Source: Methanococcoides burtonii DSM 6242
Lineage (GTDB): Archaea > Halobacteriota > Methanosarcinia > Methanosarcinales > Methanosarcinaceae
Direction: 5' to 3'
DNA length: 64,000 nt
Assembly: GCF_000013725.1 (NCBI RefSeq)
Contig: NC_007955.1
Span: 186,001-250,000 of the forward strand
The position numbers and the translations under genes were made by a program. Below the pieces are notes generated by a model. The model saw only the letters and a program-made list of their open reading frames with translations, was not told the DNA's origin and did not search any database. Shown in pieces: positions 26,549-35,459 of this stretch (positions are counted from its first letter, which is position 1; each line of letters opens with the position of its first letter).

Positions 26549-26934
26549 TGCTACTCATTTACTGGATACTATTTGGTACCGGAATACTGGTCTGCAAGGA
26601 GAGGTCGAGTGTTTTTGTGGCAAAGGCATTTATCATATCCTTTATGGCGCTACTTCTTATCTCTGCCGGCTTTTTTGTATGGAGTGCGCACAGTCATATG
26701 TATTCAAAAACGATAGATGCTGATCGATTTGACTATACTCCTGCGGATTTTGTAGTTGTAACTGAAGAAAAGTTGAACGAATATCCTGCCTTAAAGGAAG
26801 CAATCGAGACCCAGGAGTTTGTGAAAGCAAGTTCCGGTGAATGGAGGCGGACAATCGATTTCCTTGAAGAAAAGGGTTCTTATGTGATCAAGGTTGGGAA
26901 TGAATATTATGGAGTCTCGTTTGCGACTGCTTGA
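26548..26934 (+). CDS. Membrane protein with C-terminal soluble domain
   Basis: About 128 residues: two membrane segments (LLIYWILFGTGILVC and FIISFMALLLISAGFFVW), then a soluble domain with DFVVVTEEKLNEYPALKEAI and GSYVIKVGNEYYGVSFATA. I do not know the family. Its ATG overlaps the stop of the 42-residue gene, so it is the third gene of the coupled set. Confidence 0.7.
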   Translation: MLLIYWILFGTGILVCKERSSVFVAKAFIISFMALLLISAGFFVWSAHSHMYSKTIDADRFDYTPADFVVVTEEKLNEYPALKEAIETQEFVKASSGEWRRTIDFLEEKGSYVIKVGNEYYGVSFATA

Positions 26935-27077
26935 AATGTGGATATTGTTGAAATTATTGCAAGTCTGATTATCAAACTGAAAGATGATAGCTGATGAAGT
27001 TAACATAATAGTTTGTCTGTGTATTTGAAGCTGCAAAAAAAAGATTGTAAAAAATATTGGGGATGGTGGGAAGGATA

Positions 27078-28576
27078 ATGCTTAGAATCTGTATTGTAAT
27101 AACATTTGTCATTCTGATGATGACTGCCGGTACTGTAACGGCGAATTCTATTATTGTTGGCGCCGGCGACGAGGCAAATTATGCAACGATCCAGAAGGCT
27201 GTAGACAACGCAAATGAGGGAGATGTTATTCTTGTTCAGCCGGGGAGCTACATGGAGAACATAGACATCTCCAAGAGTTTAACATTAATGTCACAATCCG
27301 GCAATCCCGAAGATACGATTGTTGAGGCTGCCAACAATCAAGACCACGTAATTCATGTAAGCTCAGATAGTGTCAATATCAGTGGGTTTACGGTAATGGG
27401 CGGCATAAAGAATACAACAATGTACAAAGGTGGAATATACATTGATGAAGCATCCAATTGTATCATTCAAAACAATATTGTTTCAAATAATGGAAACGGT
27501 ATCTACCTTTTTTATCCAGCTAAAACAATATTCTGGTAAACAATACGGTGAATTCTAACATCTATGATGGGATACTTGTCTCTTTTTCCAATTACAACAC
27601 AATAAACGGTAACATTGTATTTGATAATCCTTCCGGAATAGCAATTCACGGTTCCAACAACAATATCGTAGAACATAACAATGCATCAAATAATGAAATT
27701 GGAATCAGTGTTGGTGGTGATAATAACACACCGGCAGGCAACATTGTAACAATGAATGAAAACAGGGGAATTGTTATTTCAGGTTCTGGCAATAAACTGC
27801 TTAATAACGTCATCTTATCCAAGATTGGAGACTACGGTTTTGGAATTTTTGTATCGTCAGGGAGTAATGGTAATATCCTGTTGAACAACACGATCCGAAA
27901 CAACAATTGTAACCTATACCTTGATGAAAGGGTTGATAATACTACGATAAGAGACAACGATATTTCTGAAGAACTTCTTGGGTATGATAAGATAGTAGAA
28001 AGAAGTAGGGTGAGAATTGAAAAAGAAATGGAGAATTTCTCAACGGATGATCATAATTCCATTGGTCGTAAGTCACTTGAATTTGGACCTGAAACTTTTA
28101 AAGAACTGAGAAATGAGACTAATGTAATAACAACTTATTGCAGAATGCCTTCTTTTGAGAACGAAACTGAAAGAAGGGATTGGCTCGGGAAGCTCATGGT
28201 GATCGGAAAAGGTGCGAGGAATGAAACCGAAGTTTACTTCCATCCGAATGGTTCGGTGATTTGGACTGGTTGTGGAATTAATGGCTGTGTCGAAGTTGGG
28301 GTCCTTGAGGGAACAGACATTGACAATTCTACTCTGGATGAGATATATGAGATATTCGAAGAGCAGGGAAAGAAGGTCGGGATTGAAGAAGTACCGGTTG
28401 CATTCATGTATGATGGATTTATTGTTCTCGATGAAGAAATTGTTGAAGAATCGAATGTTGATCCAGTAGAAAATAACAATGAACAACGCTCTGAGATCAT
28501 TCCTGGATTTAGAATAATAACTTCATTTTTAGCACTGATCGCTGTATTCATTTTTGCTAAAGGAGCTTCTCGATGA
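27078..28576 (+). pseudogene. Secreted beta-helix (NosD-like) protein, one frameshift
   Basis: Signal peptide (VITFVILMMTAGTVTANS), then ATIQKAVDNANEGDVILVQP and repeated N-rich right-handed beta-helix turns (IQNNIVSNNGNGIYLF, NNILVNNTV). The frame breaks at 27522-27525: restoring one A in the A-run joins NGIYLFYPAK to NNILVNNTVNSNIYDG without gap. The second part continues the helix to about residue 300, followed by a C-terminal domain (WLGKLMVIGKGA; HPNGSVIWTG; DEIYEIFEEQGK) and a final membrane helix (ITSFLALIAVFIFAKG). That C-terminal domain is shared with the HEAT protein downstream. ATG 27078 follows GGAAGGA. Confidence 0.8.
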
Positions 28577-28682
28577 AACAGATGTCAAATTACCATCCTT
28601 TTATTTTTGATTACATTGACGACTGCAACAGATGTACTGACAAAGGATGAAATGGAATTAATGACTGGTGGTATGGATGATC

Positions 28683-29092
28683 ATGATAAAAAATAAAAAG
28701 TTCCTGTCATACAAGGGATTGCAAATAATTGGCGGGGCTCTGATGATCGGAGTTCTTTTTGCCAGTGGGTATGTTACCATTCATGCTTCCGATGCTGACA
28801 TTTCCAATAATGTCTATGATGATGACATTTATTATGAGACTCCTTCTACATTCCACAGGTCCTTTGATCTATCAAAAGGCATTGTTTACGATGTTGATAT
28901 GCGAGTTAGGAATGGTGCTAATACTTCAAGAAGTGCAAATGTTACTGCTTCACTTGAATCCAATGGCGAAGTAGGGATAGCAGTTCCCAAACAGTTACTT
29001 TAAGTCCCAATGAGACTGCTGTGTTGTCTTTTACGCTTGACGGAGAGCATGGCAAAGAATATCATCTTGTAACTATTATGGAAAATTTTTGA
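28683..29092 (+). pseudogene. Secreted beta-sandwich-like protein, one frameshift
   Basis: Signal peptide/anchor (YKGLQIIGGALMIGVLFASG), then a domain that reads VYDVDMRVRNGANTSRSANV and ends in LLPK-like sequence at a premature TAA (29001-29003). Restoring one A at 28989-28991 continues the frame as VTLSPNETAVLSFTLDGEHG up to TGA 29092, a typical beta-sandwich ending. The start could be ATG 28668 or 28683. The function is unknown. It is one of a row of frameshifted secreted-protein genes. Confidence 0.65.
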
Positions 29093-29138
29093 ATTGTAAT
29101 ATGCTTGGTAAGGACATAATTTTATTGAGGGTAAGTCA

Positions 29139-30694
29139 ATGCAGGGAAACAAAAAGATTTTAATTACGATTTTGAGTATGTTTCTGTTGGTAGTTCTTGT
29201 TATTGGTGCGTTCTTCTATCCCGGAGTCCGCTTGGATGCGGAAGTTCCTGAAGTACCGGTAAACAATCTGTCTATTTTTCAGGCAAAGATTCCTTTGAAT
29301 ATCCTACACGTCGATTTCGTGAACTCTACTGAAGACTTCAATAGTTCTGCAAACGATGTTTGTTTCCTTGTTATCAATGATTCTATTGAGGATACAAAAT
29401 TCAATGCAGATAGCTTTCATCCCATAGGAGAAGCAAAGATAGAAAACTCAAAAGGATACCTGACACGGCAAGTAAAGGTCGGCAATTTTGTCACAGACAG
29501 GGGTGATTATCCCATGTCATCTCTTGGACGTGTCAGGATCACTGAAGTTGAATTTGTTTATTTCGACCGTTTTGATGTTTATCCGTATGGCTATGGGGAT
29601 GAAACCACATACTATCCAACCTGGAAGCTCACAACAAAGACCTCCAATTATGGTCATGAGATTCTGATGGTCAAGGCAATATCTCCGAGCACACCTATCT
29701 CACATACTGATGTTTATGACAGCACTTCCGCAGCGGGGTCATTGATATCAGATATGGCAGACGAGAACATTTCTGTCAGGGTTAATGCTGTCAAAGAACT
29801 CGTTGAAATGGATGCATCGGCAGTAGAACCCCTGATACAGGCATTGGGTAGCTATGACCCGAAGATTCGGGAGAATTCAGCCCAGACCCTTGGTAAGATC
29901 GGAAATGAAACTGCAGTTGAGCCACTAATTGATGTTTTGGGCGACAGGGACAGCGATGTTAGAAACGCTGCAAAAATTGCTCTTGTGGATATTGGTGATC
30001 CGGCATTCGAACCTCTTGTCAGGGTTGCAAACGATCTAAATGAAAGTCAACCATCCCGGATATGGGCGATCCAGGCTCTTGGTGAGATGGGGGAACCAGC
30101 AGTAGAACCTCTGATGGTTTTAATAACCGTTAATGACGTATCTGGTCCTGCAACACAATCTCTAAGCAGAATAGGTGAGCCTGCGGTAGAATCTCTCATC
30201 CTTGCGTTAGGGGATAATGACTCGCAGGTACGCGCACCCGTGCTGCTGAAGCTCTTGGCAGGATTGGGGATGAAAGGGCTGTCAAACCTCTTAAAGAAAC
30301 ATTGAATGATGATTCGGAACTTGTACGCACTTCTGCAAAAATAAGCATTGAAGGAATTGTAAACAAACACAAGTACGGTGCCATCGCTACTTATGGAAAG
30401 GAACCGGAATTCTATATCGAGGATGAGAGGGATTACTGGCTTGATGAACTTGCAATTGTTGAAAAAGGAGTAAGCGAAGATATGCTGGAATATACCTATC
30501 CAAATGGACCTGTGGTCACCTATGGGCTTGATCGAAATGGATTTATTGTGCTTGATATTCTGGATGGTTCGCAGATCAAAACTTCCCTGATGGATGAGAT
30601 CTATGGGATCTTTGACAGGCAAAGCAGGCAGAATGGTATCAACGAAGTGCTTGTGATGTTCCAATTCCAGACTGAGGCACCGGAGGATGATTGA
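29139..30694 (+). pseudogene. Membrane-anchored HEAT-repeat protein, one frameshift
   Basis: N-terminal anchor (ILITILSMFLLVVLVIGAFF), an outer domain to about residue 200, then PBS-lyase-type HEAT repeats (AVEPLIQALGSYDPKIRENS, ALGEMGEPAVEPLM). The frame breaks near 30232: removing an extra GC from CGCGCACC turns VRAPVLLKL into VRTRAAEALGRIGDERAVKP, the perfect next repeat, and continues to 30694. The restored protein is about 518 residues and ends in the same C-terminal domain as the beta-helix gene (YWLDELAIVEKGV; YPNGPVVTYG; DEIYGIFDRQSRQ). GAGGGT lies 6 nt before the ATG. Confidence 0.8.
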
Positions 30695-30898
30695 TGTCTC
30701 GCATATGATACGGAGTTAAAATGAATTTTATTTAAATTTTTCACTTGTTCACCCATCAATGAAAATGAAATGAATATATAAAAACCAAAAACCATAATAT
30801 AACCAAAGCAATTGCAACGATAAGAAATTTTATCTCTCTTTTTGATGCAAAGTAACCACCCAGTCCACCAAGAATCATTAATCGTAATAAAAATATCT

Positions 30899-31083
30899 GG
30901 CTCTGTAGAAATCCTCTTTTCTAACTTCAACTAAGCCACTCATTTTTATAAATCCCCCTGTGATTGTTCTCCAACTTAAATACAAGGGGATGAATGTGTT
31001 TGTTCCAAATTATAAATCTGGAACACACTTCAAAAATTTGTCAAGACTGTGTTTTTAGTTTGGATGAGGATTTCTACAAAGCC
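30899..31083. mobile_element. Miniature derivative of the IS at 62.5 kb
   Basis: Ends are inverted repeats GGCTCTGTAGAAATCCTC (30899-30916) and, reversed, GGCTTTGTAGAAATCCTC (31066-31083). The last about 40 bp are nearly identical to the right end of the IS5-like element at 62548-63284. The interior has no transposase and contains short palindromes (around 31000-31030). This is a non-autonomous (MITE-like) copy. Confidence 0.75.
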
Positions 31084-31128
31084 TAATTTCTGTTACATTA
31101 TGTGTGATGGGAAAATGGAGGTTGAAAG

Positions 31129-31545
31129 GTGAACAAAAATTTAGAAATGGCAAAAAAGTTTTACGAGGCATGTGAAACTGGAAAAGGATGAGAAGTCTGT
31201 AAGCAATACTATCATCCTGGTGCAACATTCTCTGCCCAAGTAGGTGCATTGGATGGAATAAACACTGTGGAAGGTTACACCGAATGGATGAAGAACTTAC
31301 TAACCCCAATACCAGATGGACATTATGAGCTACTTTTCCTTGCAGAAGACGAAGAAAGGAATAGCGTTGCAGCTTGTGCTGTATTCCATGGAACTCAGAT
31401 TGGTCCAGGTGGTCCTGTGCCCCCAACAGGTAAGACCGCCGCAGCAGACTATACCTATCTGATGATATTCGAAGGAAATCTTATCAAACACATGACCAAA
31501 ATATGGAACGATATGATTACCCTCCAGCAGATTGGTTGGGCTTGA
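31129..31545 (+). pseudogene. SnoaL-like (NTF2-fold) protein with a nonsense codon
   Basis: GTG 31129 follows GGAGG by about 7 nt and opens MNKNLEMAKKFYEACETGKG; the next codon is TGA (31189-31191), and the frame continues EVCKQYYHPGATFSAQVG up to 31545. The family usually has Trp here (TGG), so a single G-to-A change broke the gene. The remaining sequence is clean, so the loss is recent or the codon is an error. SnoaL-fold proteins have diverse small-molecule roles. It lies just after the miniature element. Confidence 0.7.
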
Positions 31546-31892
31546 ATTCGTTGTATTTTATTTTACGAGACAATTTTGAGACAGGGATAACAACCCTTTC
31601 TTTAATCGTTTTTTCAAATTTCTCGACTAAGCCTTTTATTTTAGAAAAATAGATACAAAATGTTATGTAAATAAAATATATTTATAGTCGCTGATAACAT
31701 GACAATTAAAGTTCTCAACATCTAGAGGGGATAGAGGGAGATACAAAGTATCACCCTCGACACATAAAATAAAGAGCCACCACCACAATTTTTATTTATC
31801 TGATTGTACCCCCGTACTCCCCAATTATAGATTACAGATAGCTCTTAATATATACATATTAATTAATAGTATATTAACATATCTAATGTTTT
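31546..31892. other. Gene-free stretch with one strong hairpin
   Basis: AT-rich spacer of 347 bp. The only structure I see is at 31734-31758: GAGGGAGATAC and GTATCACCCTC pair over 10 bp with one mismatch around an AAA loop. No T-tract follows, so it is not an obvious terminator. No gene or repeat is otherwise visible. Confidence 0.5.
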
Positions 31893-32210
31893 TCAGATGT
31901 GACAATCATCATCATTATGTCGTGTTGCATTTTCAAATAATAACCTATTGATATTAAGACCCTGTTCTTTTTGTTTTCTGGTAAGAATACAGTCATTTTT
32001 CTTGTAGAAATTGACTGCCTGATTATTTATCTCAAATGTTTCAACGTGGAGAGTTGTAGCACCATGACCGGACAACTCCTTCCCGGAATGAACAAGAAGT
32101 TGCGATCCAATACTTTCACGTTGAAGGTCAACATCTACCATTATAAGATGAACAATATCTTCAAAATCGATAGTAAAATTTGAACCATAACCATCAGGGT
32201 TATTACTCAT
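31893..32210 (-). pseudogene. GNAT acetyltransferase, N-terminal part missing
   Basis: A 105-residue frame holding only the C-terminal half of a GNAT fold: the acetyl-CoA loop region VDVDLQRESIGSQLL and the final strand HVETFEINNQAVNFYKKND. The usual first half (about 60 residues) is absent upstream, so the gene is truncated or remodelled. It is divergent from the helicase gene. A minimal active acetyltransferase is unlikely. Confidence 0.6.
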
Positions 32211-32267
32211 CAGAAAGATGAGTCAGATAAATTCCAACAATTTTTACATTTTAACCAGAGGTATAAC

Positions 32268-33659
32268 GTGTCATTTGATAATTTAAATTTGATTTTCCCG
32301 CTTCAGCGGGCATTAACCGAAGAAGGATATACATCACCTACTCCCATACAAGAACTATCCATCCCCCATCTATTGGATAATAGGGATATGATCGGTATCG
32401 CTCAGACAGGAACTGGCAAGACGGCTGCATTCATATTGCCAATTCTTCAAAATATGTCTGCAATTCACAAAAAGGCAACTCCGAAAAAACCACGAGTACT
32501 CGTGCTTGCCCCAACAAGGGAACTTGCAGCACAGATCGGGGAGAGTTTTGCCACTTATGGCAAATACACCCGTTACAAACATACAGTTGTATTCGGAGGT
32601 GTCGGACAGACACCACAGGTAAGAGCTCTCTCAAGAGGTGTAGATTGCCTTGTAGCAACTCCGGGCAGACTGCTGGATCTGATACAGCAAGGACACATCA
32701 AGCTTTCAAATGTAGAATATTTTGTCCTCGATGAAGCGGACAGGATGCTTGACATGGGTTTCCTCAACGACGTGAACAAAATTGTCGATATGCTGCCAAA
32801 AAAGCGTCAGTCCCTTTTCTTTTCAGCCACCATGTCCCCGGAGATATCTACACTTGCCAGGAAGATGCTCAGCAATCCTGCACAGGTTGAGGTTACTCCG
32901 CAGGCAACAACCGTTGAGCGCATAGAGCAGTTCATCTTTTTCGTGGATTCGGATAACAAGAACGAATTGCTTTTGCATTTACTAAGGGGCGAACATCTGG
33001 ACTGTGTCCTCGTATTCACACGTACAAAGCACCGTGCCAATAAGGTCACTGAGATGCTTAACAAGAGCAATATCAATGCGGGTGCTATCCATGGAAGCAA
33101 GTCCCAGACCCACCGTACAAAAACGCTTCAGAATTTCAAGTCCGGACAACTGCGTGTACTGGTCGCAACAGACATAGCTGCCCGAGGAATTGATATCGAG
33201 GACATATCCCATGTAATAAACTATGACCTGCCGAATATCCCTGAAAGCTACGTGCACCGCATAGGACGTACAGCAAGAGCAGGAGCTGAAGGAACAGCAT
33301 ACTCATTCTGTGCAGCGGATGAAAGGGATTTCCTTCGTGATATCGAAAAACTCACCGATATGGAGATCGAGGTCGCAGAGCATAATTACCACTCCGAAAA
33401 AGCGAAGAATGCCACAGGTGACGCAGCGAAGCCAGCTCCCAAGCAACAGAGAGGACGAACTGGAAGCACCGGACCTAAAAGAGGTAGAGGCAAAAAAGGA
33501 GAAGGCAAAGGCGGTAGAAGTAGTAGTGCTAATAAGGATAGTAAAAATAAAGATGGACGATCCGAGAACACCAATCGAGGCCAGGCTAAAAGTACATCCA
33601 AGAAGAACTCAGGTCGAAATTCTGGTCGAGGCGCAGGTAAGCCCAAAAGCAGTCAGTAA
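32268..33659 (+). CDS. DEAD-box RNA helicase with basic C-terminal tail
   Basis: A 463-residue ATP-dependent RNA helicase. Motifs in order: SPTPIQELSIPHLL (Q), AQTGTGKTAAF (I), APTRELA (Ia), TPGRLLDLI (Ib), VLDEADRMLD (II), FFSATM (III), VFTRTKH (IV), TDIAARGID (V), YVHRIGRTARAG (VI). From about residue 375 the tail is rich in Lys, Arg, Gly and Ser, which favours RNA contact. GTG 32268 follows AGAGGT by 5 nt. Cold-regulated DEAD-box helicases are known from Methanococcoides; whether this is that gene cannot be told from sequence alone. No long conserved leader is seen. Confidence 0.95.
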   Translation: MSFDNLNLIFPLQRALTEEGYTSPTPIQELSIPHLLDNRDMIGIAQTGTGKTAAFILPILQNMSAIHKKATPKKPRVLVLAPTRELAAQIGESFATYGKYTRYKHTVVFGGVGQTPQVRALSRGVDCLVATPGRLLDLIQQGHIKLSNVEYFVLDEADRMLDMGFLNDVNKIVDMLPKKRQSLFFSATMSPEISTLARKMLSNPAQVEVTPQATTVERIEQFIFFVDSDNKNELLLHLLRGEHLDCVLVFTRTKHRANKVTEMLNKSNINAGAIHGSKSQTHRTKTLQNFKSGQLRVLVATDIAARGIDIEDISHVINYDLPNIPESYVHRIGRTARAGAEGTAYSFCAADERDFLRDIEKLTDMEIEVAEHNYHSEKAKNATGDAAKPAPKQQRGRTGSTGPKRGRGKKGEGKGGRSSSANKDSKNKDGRSENTNRGQAKSTSKKNSGRNSGRGAGKPKSSQ

Positions 33660-33663
33660 TTGA

Positions 33664-33705
33664 GCATTTTTTCAGTTCATGAATCTATTCATGGGCTGAA
33701 AATGC
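33664..33705 (+). terminator. Large hairpin after the helicase gene
   Basis: GCATTTTTTCAGTTCATGAAT pairs with ATTCATGGGCTGAAAATGC with two extra T and one wobble. There is no U-run after it. It lies between convergent genes (helicase and TSUP) and may end transcripts or protect 3' ends. The rest of 33706-33966 shows nothing else. Confidence 0.45.
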
Positions 33706-33966
33706 TAATGTCTGTTCCTGACCTTACTCCAAAAAATTATTGATTGCTACAATTTACAGAATATCATAATCGTTCATTGCATTTTTCTTGGCAATTACTA
33801 TCTCAATTATAGCAGGTTTAATTGTTTATTTTGCTTTTTAAGTGTAAGGTCTGATACAATATATTTCAAGTTGTTAATTGGATCAAAAGCACCCATTGTT
33901 TCAAGGTTTGGTGTTATTATTAAAGTTTTCCATCATGAAATCAGAATCATGGGACGTATTATGCCA

Positions 33967-34740
33967 TCATTTAAGAAGGGATAACTGCAGCATCATGGAG
34001 ATTAATATCAATAGTAGGCCGAATATTTTTTGAAAGTATCTCTCAAAAAAACCACTAAGAGATGGAAATCTAAGGTACATTAGATGAGAACCTAGCTGAC
34101 CTCCGATAAAAGACACAATTCCAAGGATCGCCAGTGTACGAAATTCTATCTGGGCATTGCTTATGTGTGAAAGGAATCCGGAAAGGGAAGAGAACAAAAC
34201 TACCAAAGCAGATGTTGCAGGAGCACGTCTTACGCCGAATCCCATGAACACAAGTATCGGTACAAGGAAGATACCACCACCTATGCCCAGCAGTCCTGCA
34301 ATGAAGCCTATGAACAGACCGGAGATTATCCCGATAGCTAAACGTTCCTTTATATCCAAGTTAGAAGTAGTATCATTTTCCCCGATATCTTTCAAGAGTA
34401 TCATAAGTACACCGGCAGCAGCTACGACCACACTGAAAGTATGAAGGACGAACTCTTCCGGAACAGATGTAGAGACATACGCTCCCAATGGTGCAGCTAT
34501 TGCAGAAGATAAGATAAACGGTGCCGCTGTGGGGAGATCAACTGTCTTTTTCCTTAGATAAGTAACGGATGCAGAAGCAGTTGTGACCACATTGAGCATA
34601 AGAGCCATTGCAATGGCAGTTATCAGATCTATCCCTAGCCAATAGAACAGTGGCACATAGATAACAGCACCACCCATTCCGAGAAATGAGAAGAGGACAG
34701 AAAGCAATAGCACCAATGCAACCAGAATAAGAGTATCCAT
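33967..34740 (-). CDS. TSUP (TauE/SafE) family exporter
   Basis: About 257 residues with seven to eight membrane helices; the paired TSUP signature is visible as FLGMGGAVIYVPLF near the start and LLGIGGGIFLVPILVFMGF in the second half. The family moves sulfite, sulfonates or similar anions. ATG 34740 (MDTLILVAL) is preferred to TTG 34767. It is the last gene of a three-gene unit with two RCK proteins; the ion relation is inference. Confidence 0.85.
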   Translation of the reverse strand: MDTLILVALVLLLSVLFSFLGMGGAVIYVPLFYWLGIDLITAIAMALMLNVVTTASASVTYLRKKTVDLPTAAPFILSSAIAAPLGAYVSTSVPEEFVLHTFSVVVAAAGVLMILLKDIGENDTTSNLDIKERLAIGIISGLFIGFIAGLLGIGGGIFLVPILVFMGFGVRRAPATSALVVLFSSLSGFLSHISNAQIEFRTLAILGIVSFIGGQLGSHLMYLRFPSLSGFFERYFQKIFGLLLILISMMLQLSLLK

Positions 34741-34763
34741 AATATCGTATTTCCAGGAATATA

Positions 34764-35450
34764 TCAATTCTTTGTCACATATGCATTGTGGAACAATTCC
34801 ATCTGTTCTCTGCTACCTACCACTGCAACCACGTCCCCAAGTTCAAGGACAAACAGATCATGCGGATCGATAGTAACTTCCTTATTGCGTTCAACGCCCA
34901 GTACCCTGCAACCTAACTTTTTGACAAGATCCAGTTCAACTATAGAAATACCGACTATAGGAGAGCCTTTATGCAAATGAAACTTCTCAATTCCGATTCC
35001 TTCATAGAGAACAATATCTTCGAAAAGATCGTCACATTCGTATTTTGTGCATGTAGAAGTTATCTTGGCAAGCATCTGTCCTGCAACTATCGAGAGAGAC
35101 CCCACATAATCGGCACCTGCCTTGTAGATCTTATCGATCGACCTTACAGAATTGGCACGTGAGAATATTAGGGAATCCGGTTTCATGCCACGTCCGATAA
35201 GGGTTGCAAAAATGACATCATTGTCATCGTTCAAAGTGATAATCAGAGTTGATGCTTTATCGATACCAGCTTCCTTTAAGATATCTTCATCCGTACCATC
35301 GCCCACAACATAGGGGAAATCAGCATTTGAAAAATTCTGCTCATTTGTATCAACTGCTACAAAACTAAGCTGATGGTCCTGAAGCACCTCAACAATGCGC
35401 TTACCCACATCACCATAACCAAGTACTATCAAATGTTCATCTGTCCTCAT
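34764..35450 (-). CDS. TrkA/RCK-type potassium regulatory protein
   Basis: A 228-residue protein with an NAD-binding TrkA-N domain (LIVLGYGDVGKRIVEVL, residues 7-23; AVDTNEQN near 33; VVGDGTDEDILKEAGI near 48) and a C-terminal RCK_C domain (IVELDLVKKLGCRVLGVERN). It has no channel part. It is separated by only 9 bp from the channel gene and probably gates it or a related transporter. Confidence 0.9.
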   Translation of the reverse strand: MRTDEHLIVLGYGDVGKRIVEVLQDHQLSFVAVDTNEQNFSNADFPYVVGDGTDEDILKEAGIDKASTLIITLNDDNDVIFATLIGRGMKPDSLIFSRANSVRSIDKIYKAGADYVGSLSIVAGQMLAKITSTCTKYECDDLFEDIVLYEGIGIEKFHLHKGSPIVGISIVELDLVKKLGCRVLGVERNKEVTIDPHDLFVLELGDVVAVVGSREQMELFHNAYVTKN

Positions 35451-35459
35451 AGCAATATT

